Below, piece by piece: positions 8,897 through 17,284 of a stretch of 64,000 nucleotides of DNA. Made by a program: the position numbers and the translations under genes. The notes beneath the pieces are model-generated. The model was not told the DNA's origin. It searched no databases and was given only the letters and a program-made list of their open reading frames with translations. The DNA comes from Desulfobulbaceae bacterium (GTDB lineage: Bacteria; Desulfobacterota; Desulfobulbia; Desulfobulbales; SURF-16): the NCBI GenBank assembly GCA_024637145.1, contig JAGXFQ010000036.1, positions 1 through 64,000 on the forward strand, in the 5' to 3' direction. The first letter of the stretch is position 1. Every line of letters starts with the position of its first letter.

Positions 8897-9273
8897 CAGA
8901 GAGGGCCACGGTAAGAGGTCCAGGCCACCTCATCTTCCCAGATGGTGACCGCCAGACCAGCCAGGCCGCAATGAGCAAGCCGCTCCCTGAACAGGTCATG
9001 GATGACGGTGGCCAGCCGTTCAATGCTGGGGTTGACGTCTTTGAAGGGGGCAAGGACGTTTAAGGTCCGGCCCTCAAAGACCGCAGTCACCTCATCCAGA
9101 TGCTGATTCAGCTCGGTAATATCAACCAGAAAGCCGTGTTGATCCAGGGCCTTTGTCTCCAGGACCAGCTCCAACCGATAATGGTGGGGATGCTCGATGT
9201 TCTCCTTTCCCCAGTCGTTGCCGATCAGATAATGGCGGGCCCTGAATTGACGCCCCACTCCCAGTGCGTACAT
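8896..9273 (-). CDS. 6-pyruvoyl-tetrahydropterin synthase family protein
   Basis: A 125-residue T-fold protein. The start at 9273 is supported by AAGGAG seven bases upstream; a longer frame would run into the preceding gene. Candidate zinc ligands are His14 (RARHYLIG) and the pair His28/His30 in EHPHHY, aligned with the family HGH motif. The segment DQHGFLVDITELNQ matches the family's DxxGMVxDF region, and the C-terminal TIWEDEVAWTSYR matches the Glu motif. At the catalytic Cys position, four residues before the first paired His, there is Glu24. Glu at this site has been described for the PTPS-III subgroup. Substrate not determinable from sequence. Confidence 0.8.
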   Translation of the reverse strand: MYALGVGRQFRARHYLIGNDWGKENIEHPHHYRLELVLETKALDQHGFLVDITELNQHLDEVTAVFEGRTLNVLAPFKDVNPSIERLATVIHDLFRERLAHCGLAGLAVTIWEDEVAWTSYRGPL

Positions 9274-9277
9274 TTTT

Positions 9278-10327
9278 TTACTCCTTGGTGGCTTGCAGCT
9301 CCTGTTTTTCGGGTCGGTGCTCAAAGATAACCTGAATGGTCTCTCCGGGCCGGCAATCAATGAGGTCATAGGCCAGGGCCGCTGCCGACAGGGAGAAGCG
9401 GTGGGTGATGCAGGCAGCAGGGCGCACCAGGCGCAGCATCTCCCAGGCCAGATCCAGGCGCCGCCTGGTGTGCCAGCGACCGGTGAGCTCTGGGGCCAGG
9501 CTGCTCACCTGGGAACTGATAAGGGAAACACGGCCCCGGTGAAAGAAAGAGCCCAGGTCCAGATGGACTTTTTTGGCGCCATACCAGGAGCCCACCACGA
9601 TCCGGCCGCTGAATCGACTCAGCCCCAGAGCGGTTTCCAGGCCGGCCGGATTTCCAGAGAGTTCATAGACCAGATCCGCCTGACCGCCCTGGCCCGGCGG
9701 CCCGCCCCAATCGGCCAGAAAGGCCGGATCCTGAGGATCAAAGCAGGCGCCGGCCCCGAGCCGGAGCGATGCCTGCCGCCGCAGGGGATGCCTGTCAAGA
9801 GTGGCCAGGGCGCCCAGGGGGAAACGGGCCAACAGGGCAGAGGTGAGGAGACCGATGACGCCCTGGCCCACCACCATCACCTTTTCGCCGAGGCGGGGAG
9901 AGCCGTCCAGCAGGAGGTTCACCGCTGTTTCCATACTGGGCAGAAAAAGAGCTGTTTCATCATCGATATCATCAGGAATGAGATGCAGAGTGGCGGGGTC
10001 AGCGCAGAAGAGGTCTTGGTGGGGCTGAAAGGCGAAGACCCGACGACCCAGCCAAGCGGCTGCCGCCGACCCGGCGGCAATCACCTTTCCCACCAGGCAA
10101 TAACCATAGGCAACGGGATAAGAAAAGGCCCCGGCCAGGGCGTCTATGGTGGTATCCAGCATGACCCCGGCCGGCCACTGGCCCCGGTAGACCAACATCT
10201 CGGTGCCCGGGCTGATCGCCGAATAATGGCTCTGCACCAGGACCTGATCAGCAGCAGGCGGCGCCACGGTCCCGGTCTTAATCACCACCCGGCCCGGCTC
10301 GACAATTTCCAGGCGCTGCTGTCTCAT
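9278..10327 (-). CDS. Medium-chain dehydrogenase/reductase-like protein lacking zinc ligands
   Basis: A 349-residue protein of the alcohol-dehydrogenase (MDR) superfamily, resembling the branch often annotated zinc-binding alcohol dehydrogenase or BchC-like. The nucleotide-binding motif VVGQGVIGLLTSALL lies near residues 148-162. The catalytic zinc site is absent: the usual Cys-x-x-Asp...GHE region reads YSAISPGTEMLVYRG. The C-terminal domain carries GSWYGAKKVHLDLGSFFHR. It overlaps the RibD-type gene by ATGA and ends 4 bp before the PTPS-like start, so it belongs to the same operon. A redox step on a pterin-like intermediate is a reasonable guess, not shown. Confidence 0.75.
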   Translation of the reverse strand: MRQQRLEIVEPGRVVIKTGTVAPPAADQVLVQSHYSAISPGTEMLVYRGQWPAGVMLDTTIDALAGAFSYPVAYGYCLVGKVIAAGSAAAAWLGRRVFAFQPHQDLFCADPATLHLIPDDIDDETALFLPSMETAVNLLLDGSPRLGEKVMVVGQGVIGLLTSALLARFPLGALATLDRHPLRRQASLRLGAGACFDPQDPAFLADWGGPPGQGGQADLVYELSGNPAGLETALGLSRFSGRIVVGSWYGAKKVHLDLGSFFHRGRVSLISSQVSSLAPELTGRWHTRRRLDLAWEMLRLVRPAACITHRFSLSAAALAYDLIDCRPGETIQVIFEHRPEKQELQATKE

Positions 10328-11121
10328 GGCTCCTGCCAGCGCGGCTGGGCCCAGAGGATAATATCAGGGCCGCAGGCCTGATAGGAGATGGCCTGGAGAC
10401 GCAGCAGGGAACCGGGCGCCCCGGTGGGCCGAGCCAATACCGCGAGGCCTCCCACCAGGTGGGGGGCGATGGTGATGATCATCTGGTCCACCAGACGGGC
10501 CTCAATGAAACTGCTGATAACCTGGCTCCCCCCTTCCACCATGACGCTCCGGATACCTCTCTTGCCAAGCTGGGCCAGGAGATCGGCCAGATCCACCCTG
10601 CCCCGGCCATCACGCCCACAGCGGATGATCTCTGCCCCCCGCTCTTGCAAGGCCGTTTCCCGCCGGGAAGGGGTGGCAGCGGTACAGGCCAACCAGCAAC
10701 CATGATCCGGGCGCTCCAGCAGCCGGGCCTCGACAGGGGTGCGCAGATTGCTGTCCAGAACCAGGGGCTGGGGGCTTGGGCCGGCGCTGTGCCGGACCGT
10801 GAGCTGGGGATTGTCCACCAGCAGGGTGTTGATGCCGATGACCACGCAGTCACAGGCGGCGCGGATACGATGGGTCAAGACCATGGACTGGGGGCCGCTC
10901 AACTGCAGCTGCTGCCGATCACGGCTGGCGATGCAGCCATCAACGCTCTGGGCGTAGGAAACCGTGACCAGGGGCCGCTGATGACGGTCCAGAAATTCCT
11001 CGGACAACAGGGGCAGCCGCGCAAACCATTCCTCCTGGGGGCAGACAGGGTCGGAGTTGGCAATTGCCGGGTTCTGGGGGTCAGGATAAAACGTGGTCAC
11101 CTGCGGGTATGCCTCGTTCAT
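10324..11121 (-). CDS. RibD C-terminal-domain (pyrimidine/pterin) reductase
   Basis: A 265-residue NADPH-dependent reductase of the dihydrofolate-reductase-like RibD C-terminal family. Motifs: PLVTVSYAQSVDGCIA (about 48-63), CDCVVIGINTLLVDNPQLTVR (in two parts around residues 88-107) and VMVEGGSQVISSFIE (about 195-209), the conserved EGG substrate loop. The deaminase half of full-length RibD is missing, so it is a stand-alone reductase. An N-terminal extension of about 45 residues is unusual. It is the first gene of the five-gene operon, with AGAGGA before its start. It likely reduces a GTP-derived pterin or pyrimidine. Confidence 0.82.
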   Translation of the reverse strand: MNEAYPQVTTFYPDPQNPAIANSDPVCPQEEWFARLPLLSEEFLDRHQRPLVTVSYAQSVDGCIASRDRQQLQLSGPQSMVLTHRIRAACDCVVIGINTLLVDNPQLTVRHSAGPSPQPLVLDSNLRTPVEARLLERPDHGCWLACTAATPSRRETALQERGAEIIRCGRDGRGRVDLADLLAQLGKRGIRSVMVEGGSQVISSFIEARLVDQMIITIAPHLVGGLAVLARPTGAPGSLLRLQAISYQACGPDIILWAQPRWQEP

Positions 11122-11382
11122 GGGTATCCTCTGGTGGTCTCACAATAAACGATCCGGGGCAGAGACACGCCTTCCGCACCGGCACAGACCCCGGGGCTCT
11201 CTTGCTGTTCAAGAGTTGGGGCCGGCCAGAGTGTTGACCGCCGCCCAGGGCGCGGCAACGGGCAGAAAGGGCACAGAAATGGCGGTCCAGGCCCTGCCCA
11301 TCTCTTTATTCAGCACCAGCCGTATTGCAGCTCCAGCGTGTTAGTCAAGAGACCCCTGGTGCCTGCTCTGCCTGACTTATTT

Positions 11383-11635
11383 TTAATGATACTGACCGCC
11401 CCCGGGCAAGTCAAACAGTTCATCCCCCACCCCGGTGATGCCCCTGGCGCACACAGCCGCGTCGCCCCGTTCACCGGTGCTGATCCGCACCGCCTCTTCA
11501 ATGGCCGTCACCTAGAAACCGGTATGGGCGAATTTTTCCACGGCCGCCACCACCTGCTCCACCAGATCATCCCGGCAGACCACCTCCACCCTGACCCCGG
11601 GTCATCACCGGGCTCACCTCGGGAAAGGTGGCCAT
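11383..11635 (-). pseudogene. Decayed PII-type nitrogen regulatory protein gene (C-terminal part)
   Basis: Read on the minus strand, the frame ending at 11383 encodes RVEVVCRDDLVEQVVAAVEK followed by FAHTGF, a TAG stop (11512-11514), then VTAIEEAVRISTGERGDAAV. This matches the C-terminal third of GlnB/GlnK proteins (VKIEIVVPDD...AQTGKIGDGKIFV...IRIRTGEEDDAAI), with the IGDGKIF segment deleted at the stop. Upstream, MATFPEVSPVMTRG is in another frame. The stop, a frameshift and the missing N-terminus with the T-loop mark it as dead. The rest of 11122-11984 holds nothing else I recognise. Confidence 0.62.
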
Positions 11636-11984
11636 AAGCCTTTTTTTCAAAGCATTTCTGGAGGGAGTGCCCTTAAAAAGGCGTAGAGGGGGGAGCAAAC
11701 AAGAAGAACAACGGGGCGCAGTGAGGCGAGATGGCCAGGCGGGAGGGCGGGGCGGTTGAAGAGGGCCAGGGGATCATGGGGCGATGGTTGCTCCGGCGCC
11801 TCTGTCTTGCAGGTTCAGCATCAGCAGAGACAGAAACAGCTGCAGCCTCCGGTCAAGGCTTTCCTGATAGTTTGCCGGTAGGCCGATACGCAAAAAATAT
11901 CTTGCCTAGGACAAGGCGGCTCTCTATGGTCAGTCATATTCTTTTTATAATCAGCAACCGCTTTATTTAAGATGAGGACCACCT

Positions 11985-12932
11985 ATGTTTTTTTCCACCG
12001 CCGGCATCGAAGTCGCTCTCTGGATTCCACCCTTGGTGGCGTTCGTGGTGTCGTTTTTCACCTCCATGGCCGGTGTTTCCGGGGCCTTTCTGCTCTTGCC
12101 GTTCCAGATGTCTTTTCTGGGCTACACCAACCCCTCGGTGAGTGCCACCAACCAGGTATTCAATATCGTGGCCATCCCCAGCGGCGTCTATCGCTACTGG
12201 CGCGAAGGACGGATGGTGTGGCCCCTCACCTGGATGGTCATCGCCGGCACCCTGCCCGGGGTGTTCATCGGCGCCCTGGTGCGGGTGACCTATCTCCCCG
12301 ACCCCAAGCATTTCAAGCTCTTTGTCGCCGCTGTCCTGCTTTATATCGGGCTGAAAATGGTGCGAGACGTCCAGGGTAAAAAAGGGGCCGACAACGGCAA
12401 AAGCAGCGGGGAAAAGCGCTTTCAGGAAATGGTGAAGAGCGCCGGCGCCAAGGGGAGCACGGAAAAAGATTTTCAGCCGGTAAGAGTTACCCACTTCAAT
12501 ATGCGCCGCCTGGGTTTCACCTTCTACGACGAAGCGTTTGACGTTTCCTTCTGGGGCATCTTCCTGCTCAGCTTCGTAGTCGGCATTATCGGCGGCATCT
12601 ACGGTATCGGCGGCGGCGCCATTATCGCCCCTTTCTTCATCACCTTCTTCGGACTGCCGGTTTATATCGTCGCCGGTGCGGCGCTGATGGGCACCTTTGT
12701 CACCTCCGTGGCCGGGGTCATCTTTTATCAGGCCATGGCCCCCTTTTACCCCCACCTCTCCGTGGCTCCTGACTGGCTGCTGGGCATCCTCTTTGGCCTC
12801 GGCGGCATGGCAGGGATGTATCTCGGCGCCCGTTCTCAGAAATTCATGCCGGCCAGGGCCATCAAGGGGATGCTGGCGGCCATCATGCTCCTCACCGCCG
12901 CGAAATACATCCTGGAGTATTTCAGCTCGTAA
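11985..12932 (+). CDS. TauE/SafE family sulfite/anion exporter-like permease
   Basis: A 315-residue inner-membrane protein with about eight helices in two halves, separated by a long charged cytoplasmic loop (about residues 125-185). Each half has the TauE signature: FFTSMAGVSGAFLLLPF with NPSVSATNQVFNI in the first, and GIIGGIYGIGGGAIIAPFF with VAGAALMGTFVTS in the second. The family includes exporters of sulfite, sulfoacetate and related sulfur anions; the specific substrate is unknown. GATGAGGA lies a few bases before the ATG. It converges on the glycosyltransferase fusion gene with only 9 bp between the stops. Confidence 0.88.
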   Translation: MFFSTAGIEVALWIPPLVAFVVSFFTSMAGVSGAFLLLPFQMSFLGYTNPSVSATNQVFNIVAIPSGVYRYWREGRMVWPLTWMVIAGTLPGVFIGALVRVTYLPDPKHFKLFVAAVLLYIGLKMVRDVQGKKGADNGKSSGEKRFQEMVKSAGAKGSTEKDFQPVRVTHFNMRRLGFTFYDEAFDVSFWGIFLLSFVVGIIGGIYGIGGGAIIAPFFITFFGLPVYIVAGAALMGTFVTSVAGVIFYQAMAPFYPHLSVAPDWLLGILFGLGGMAGMYLGARSQKFMPARAIKGMLAAIMLLTAAKYILEYFSS

Positions 12933-12941
12933 AAGGCCTCC

Positions 12942-15194
12942 TCAGCCCCTCTTGGCACCAGGCTTTAAATGGCCTTTTTCCGTGGCCCGATTCGCCAGCA
13001 CCCGGGCATAGACCTGAGCGATATTCTTGCCGAATTGTTCGATCCGGTATCTTCTGGCGCCCTTCCTGGCATTCCTGGAGAGACGTGCGTAGAGGGCGCC
13101 ATCGGTGAGAAGCTCCACCACATGCCCACACCAGTGAGCCGCATCCGGGGGGGTTTTGAAACCATTGACATTATCCTGAACGATATCGTCGATCCCACTG
13201 GAGCGCACCGCCACAACGGGCAGGCCGGCGGCCATGGCCTCCAGGATCACCATGCCCTGGGTCTCGGAACGGGAGGCAAAGAGAAAAATATCGCTTAGCC
13301 GGCAGTAGGTCGGAATCTCCTCGGGCGGCACCGCGCCCACCAGCAGCACCTGGCCGGCCAGGCCCTCCGCCTCAAGGCGGGCCTGCAGGCGCTGCTGTTC
13401 CGCACCTGCCCCGATCAGCAGAAAGCGGAACGGCACAGGACAGAGGCGCGCCAAATCGGCAACGGCATCGAGCATGAAATCGATGTTCTTTTCCTTGCTG
13501 AGCCTGGAGATGCTGATCAGGATCTTTTCCTCTCCCAGGCCGAGTTTGGCCCGCAGTTGCTGGACCTCCTTCTGGGGCACATCCTGAAAACGGTCATAAT
13601 CGATACCCGTGGGTTGCACAAAAAGGGGCCGCTTGACCCCTATCATCCGCAGATACTCCTCGGCCGACTCGGTGGGCACCACCACGCCGTCACAACGGTT
13701 GGCAAAACGGCGCACCAGGGTATGGGAAACCAGATTGCGGAACAGGGGCCCTGGCAGCGGCACATAATGGGCGTAATGTTCCAGCCGCGTGTGATAGGTG
13801 TAGACCACGGGTATGCTCAGCCACCGCGCCACAAGTATACCGATGCTGCCGAGCCAGAACGGATGGTGCACATGGATGAGATCGGGGCGGAACCGGCTAA
13901 GCCGCCTATAGAGTTTAAAGGAGAATATATTGGCCAGGCGAAATTCCCCCTGCCTGCCCACCGGCAGCAGCGGGGCCAGCCGTAGGATATCCGCCTCGCC
14001 AACCATGTTTTCCTGGTACGAGGGTGCCACAATCAAAACCTGGTGGCCCTGCTGCCGCAAGCCCCGGCGCAGCCGCTCAATGGAAATGGGGACCCCGCCG
14101 ATAAACGGCAGGTAGTTGTTGGTGAACATCGCCACCTTGAGAGGCTGCTGCCGGAAGAGCTCCGGGTCGGCATCGAAGTTGGGGTAATAATCCCGCTCCA
14201 TGAAAATCTGCCTGTATAACCAGATGGCCGCCACAATCAGCGCACTGACCAGCAGCAGAAAGTTGAGGTAGCCCACATAAAAAAGCGAATGGATGAAGAA
14301 CCAGAGGCTTTCCAAGGTTCGCCAAAGGGGGTGCTGGCCAATATCCAGACGCCTGGCGGTTATCTCGAGCTGACCGTTGTCCACCATGACCTCAACATAA
14401 TGATAAAAGCCGTGTTCGCTGTCAGGGACGAAACCGCCGGCGCCGCCGGTCAGCACATAGTGGGTATGGTGATGCTGCTGATCAAAAAAGAGGGGCAGAT
14501 TGGCGGAAAAAACCGCATCCACACCAGATTGCTCGATACGCCTTACAAATTGCTGCCGGGCCTTTTGGGAAAAGAGGTATTCCTCCTCATCGAAATCAAA
14601 GAGTCCTTCCGCAGACACCGGCTTGAAGGGATGACCACTAAAGAGAAAAACCTGCTCCGGGCCCCTGGCGGCCAGCTCCTCCTCCAGCCACCGCAGTTGC
14701 CATTGGTAGTCGGTCTTGCCGGTACTGTCCAGAAAGAGCCAACGGCTGTTGCCGGCGGAGAAGGAAAAGAGATAGGGCCCGAAATGATCATAAAACCGAA
14801 AGCCGCCCAGCCGACTCGCCTCGTTCTCTCCGAAGGTGAGGAGATAGGGCATGTGGAGATGGGACAAGGTGCGGTAGAGGGCCCGGTATTTGTCCTCGCC
14901 GCCACTGCTGACCGCATTGCCGGCGGAAACAACAAAATCAACACCGCTTTGGTTGAGCAGGGGAATGATTTTCCGCTCAAAAACCCCCACGGAATTGTTG
15001 ATATTGCCCAGCACAGCGAAGCTATAGGTGGAGCGCCCGGCAAGGGCGGCCTCAATGCGTTGGAGCTGAACGGTGTGCACTGCCGTAAATTGCTGTTCAA
15101 AGAAGTTGAGATAGATTTTGTAGCTGATCAGGACAATAACCAGCAGGACATTCACATAAAAGATCAGGGTGACCTTGGTGCTGGCCTTACGCAT
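12942..15194 (-). CDS. Membrane-anchored fusion: degenerate phosphoesterase domain plus GT4 glycosyltransferase
   Basis: A 750-residue two-domain protein. A membrane segment (about 9-28) is followed by a predicted periplasmic calcineurin-like phosphoesterase fold (about 50-290), a second membrane segment (about 300-328) and a cytoplasmic GT4 domain (about 352-740). The GT4 part has FTNNYLPFIGGVPISIERL, YTYHTRLEHYAHYVPLP, QPTGIDYDRF and ETQGMVILEAMAAGLP, features of diacylglycerol or phosphoinositol glycosyltransferases. The phosphoesterase motifs are eroded: GD reads GN, GNHE reads GENE, and the final GHxH is gone; one SGH remains. It overlaps the flippase-like gene by 8 bp. Likely a glycolipid enzyme with an inactive sensor or scaffold domain. 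Confidence 0.82.
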   Translation of the reverse strand: MRKASTKVTLIFYVNVLLVIVLISYKIYLNFFEQQFTAVHTVQLQRIEAALAGRSTYSFAVLGNINNSVGVFERKIIPLLNQSGVDFVVSAGNAVSSGGEDKYRALYRTLSHLHMPYLLTFGENEASRLGGFRFYDHFGPYLFSFSAGNSRWLFLDSTGKTDYQWQLRWLEEELAARGPEQVFLFSGHPFKPVSAEGLFDFDEEEYLFSQKARQQFVRRIEQSGVDAVFSANLPLFFDQQHHHTHYVLTGGAGGFVPDSEHGFYHYVEVMVDNGQLEITARRLDIGQHPLWRTLESLWFFIHSLFYVGYLNFLLLVSALIVAAIWLYRQIFMERDYYPNFDADPELFRQQPLKVAMFTNNYLPFIGGVPISIERLRRGLRQQGHQVLIVAPSYQENMVGEADILRLAPLLPVGRQGEFRLANIFSFKLYRRLSRFRPDLIHVHHPFWLGSIGILVARWLSIPVVYTYHTRLEHYAHYVPLPGPLFRNLVSHTLVRRFANRCDGVVVPTESAEEYLRMIGVKRPLFVQPTGIDYDRFQDVPQKEVQQLRAKLGLGEEKILISISRLSKEKNIDFMLDAVADLARLCPVPFRFLLIGAGAEQQRLQARLEAEGLAGQVLLVGAVPPEEIPTYCRLSDIFLFASRSETQGMVILEAMAAGLPVVAVRSSGIDDIVQDNVNGFKTPPDAAHWCGHVVELLTDGALYARLSRNARKGARRYRIEQFGKNIAQVYARVLANRATEKGHLKPGAKRG

Positions 15195-16290
15195 GACGCG
15201 ACTCCCGGCCGAACATGGCACGCAAGGTGAGGGGCACGCCGATGATCATTCCCAGATGGATAGTGAGAAAACGCCAGCCGACAATGGCCAGCAGCAGGTC
15301 GGCCGGCTGCACAAGGCCTGCAAAGAAGAGCCCGAATACCCCTTCCGCGATTCCCGCAGCGCCCGGGGTGGGCGAAAAATACATGATGCAGGTGGTGACC
15401 ACCAACAGCCCCACTGAGGTGAGATAATCGACTGGGTAGCCCAGCCCCCACAGCAACAGGGCCGGGAAAGAGAACAAGGTCAAGAGAAAGAGCGCCGTAA
15501 AGAACAAGGCCAGGAAGATGTCGGCAGGCGCTCCTTTAAAAAAGGCCCGGGACGCCCGCGAAAAGCGTAGCATTTCCCGGCGGATCCCAAAATGCCAACG
15601 CCGCAGCCGTCCTGCTTCAAGCAGATGAAAGCGGCCCAAGAGGCGGAGAAGGGCGTCAACCAAGGCCATGAGCCAAGGCATGCGCACCATAACCACGATA
15701 AAAAAACCGCTATAGAACAGGGCAAAAAGCGCAAGATAGAGCCCCACCAGATTGCCCAGCGGCTGGTCCTGCAGGGGCGTCATAAACAGCAAGAGAAAAG
15801 GGGTGGGCAGGAAAATAAAGGCCACGGCCTGCAGCGTCCGCAAGGTGGTGGCTGCCGTGGCGGCGCCGATATGGACGCCATGCCGCCGCAGGTACCAGAT
15901 TTGCGCAAAGCCGCCCCCCGTGGCCATGGGGGTGATATTGGAGACCAGGATGTTGATGAAGACAAGGGGGCCAAGATCACGCAGGGGTATGCGGTTGCCC
16001 AGGGCCTTCAGGGTATAAAAGAGTCGCAGGCCGTCTGTGCTGAAATAGAGGCTGAGCAGCGCCGCACAGGCCCCGAGAAAGGGCCAGGAAAGCCAGCGGT
16101 GGTCAAGGGCCGGCAGGTGCGCATCCGTTTGCAGGTAGATCGCATAGGGAACAGCAGCACTGAGCAGAACAAACAGCGCAATAAAGAGCGCCACCCGAAA
16201 CGGCCCCAGGTGGAGGATGGCCGCCAAAGATGGGCCTTTAACGGTCATGGGATCCACAGGGTTCTGGTCGACGATATTCTTTCGACACAT
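15187..16290 (-). CDS. Flippase-like membrane protein (UPF0104 / LPG-synthase TM domain)
   Basis: A 367-residue protein with eight or nine predicted membrane helices. It matches the lysylphosphatidylglycerol-synthase transmembrane (AglD2/UPF0104) family in segments such as NILVSNITPMATGGGFAQIW and FSPTPGAAGIAEGVFGLFF. Family members are membrane-lipid or glycolipid translocases or their partners. The start at 16290 follows GGAG seven bases upstream; alternatives at 16296 and 16248 are possible. It lies between the cation antiporter and the glycosyltransferase fusion and overlaps the latter, consistent with making and flipping a glycolipid. Proposed substrate is inference. Confidence 0.8.
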   Translation of the reverse strand: MCRKNIVDQNPVDPMTVKGPSLAAILHLGPFRVALFIALFVLLSAAVPYAIYLQTDAHLPALDHRWLSWPFLGACAALLSLYFSTDGLRLFYTLKALGNRIPLRDLGPLVFINILVSNITPMATGGGFAQIWYLRRHGVHIGAATAATTLRTLQAVAFIFLPTPFLLLFMTPLQDQPLGNLVGLYLALFALFYSGFFIVVMVRMPWLMALVDALLRLLGRFHLLEAGRLRRWHFGIRREMLRFSRASRAFFKGAPADIFLALFFTALFLLTLFSFPALLLWGLGYPVDYLTSVGLLVVTTCIMYFSPTPGAAGIAEGVFGLFFAGLVQPADLLLAIVGWRFLTIHLGMIIGVPLTLRAMFGRESRHA

Positions 16291-16306
16291 CTTCATCTCC
16301 GCACCA

Positions 16307-17284
16307 TCACCCGAAAACCGTGCTGACCAGGTAGGCGGTGTAGCCGAGATAGCAGGCCAGCAAGACCGCACCCTCCAGGCGGTTGATCCGCCCCGGCCCC
16401 CGGATCCCATAGCCGACAACAAAGAGCGACACCGTCAGGGCCGCCATGACCATAATGTCCCGGGAGAAGACCTCCGGCCCCACGGTCATGGGCTGGATGG
16501 TGCCGGCGATCCCCACCACGGCCAGGGTGTTGAAGAGATTGGAACCGAGGATATTGCCCAGGGCAATGTCATGCTCGCCCTTGCGGGTGGCGATGAGGGA
16601 TGAGGCAAGCTCCGGCAGCGAGGTGCCGATGGCCACAATGGTGAGGCCGATGACCATATCACCCACCCCGAAGGCGTGGGCGATTTCCACCGCCCCCCAG
16701 ACCAGAATACGGGAACTGGCCACCAGAAAGAAAAGGCCGACCCCCAACCAGACCACGGCCCGGCGCAGGGGCATGGCGCGGAGTGCCAGTTCCTGCGCCA
16801 TCTCCCCGGCCAGGGCATCGGCTTTTTTCTGCATGCCCTGCCAGATGGTCCAGGCCAGCAGCCCGGCAAAAAGCCCCAAGAGCACCAGGGCATCCAGGCG
16901 GCTGATTTCCCCGTCCCAGACCTGCCAGGCGGCCAGGGCCGTGATGGCGGTGAGGATGGGCAACTCCTTGCGCAAGACCTGGGAATGGACGGCAATGGGG
17001 CTAATCAGCGCCGTCAGACCCAGGATGAGGGCGATATTGGTGATATTGGAGCCGTAGGCATTGCCAAGGGCAATGCCTGGATTGCCTTGTGAGGCCGAGA
17101 TGGCGGAGACCACCATCTCCGGGGCGGAAGTGCCGAAGCCGACCACCACCATGCCGATCAAAAGCGGCGGCATGCCGAAATAACGGGCAGTGACGGCGGA
17201 GCCCTCGACAAAGCGGTCAGCGCTCCAGACCAGAAGTGCCAGACCGAAGAGCACGGCGACAAACGGCAAGATCATAGTAATCAT
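16307..17284 (-). CDS. CaCA family calcium/sodium antiporter (YrbG-like)
   Basis: A 325-residue inner-membrane exchanger with ten predicted helices in two inverted halves. The duplicated alpha-repeats are clear: VVGFGTSAPEMVVSAISAS with GNAYGSNITN, and VAIGTSLPELASSLIATRKG with GNILGSNLFN. The Glu in each PE(M/L) motif and the Asn in each GSN motif are the expected cation ligands. Length and layout match YrbG. It is the first gene of a minus-strand group with the flippase-like and glycosyltransferase genes, 16 bp upstream of the former. Confidence 0.92.
   Translation of the reverse strand: MITMILPFVAVLFGLALLVWSADRFVEGSAVTARYFGMPPLLIGMVVVGFGTSAPEMVVSAISASQGNPGIALGNAYGSNITNIALILGLTALISPIAVHSQVLRKELPILTAITALAAWQVWDGEISRLDALVLLGLFAGLLAWTIWQGMQKKADALAGEMAQELALRAMPLRRAVVWLGVGLFFLVASSRILVWGAVEIAHAFGVGDMVIGLTIVAIGTSLPELASSLIATRKGEHDIALGNILGSNLFNTLAVVGIAGTIQPMTVGPEVFSRDIMVMAALTVSLFVVGYGIRGPGRINRLEGAVLLACYLGYTAYLVSTVFG

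Noticed and set aside
9293-10381. A 362-codon open frame on the plus strand opposite the dehydrogenase-like gene
   Set aside because: Shadow of GC-rich coding sequence with no family resemblance; the minus strand holds an overlapping operon with clear domains.
11512-11514. The TAG in the PII-like frame as a recoded amino acid
   Set aside because: It coincides with a deletion of conserved residues and an upstream frame switch, which fits decay better than recoding.
12932-12980. A bidirectional terminator between the converging permease and glycosyltransferase genes (AAAAGGCC and GGCCTTTTT)
   Set aside because: The loop would be over 25 nt and most of it is coding sequence of the glycosyltransferase; too weak to call.
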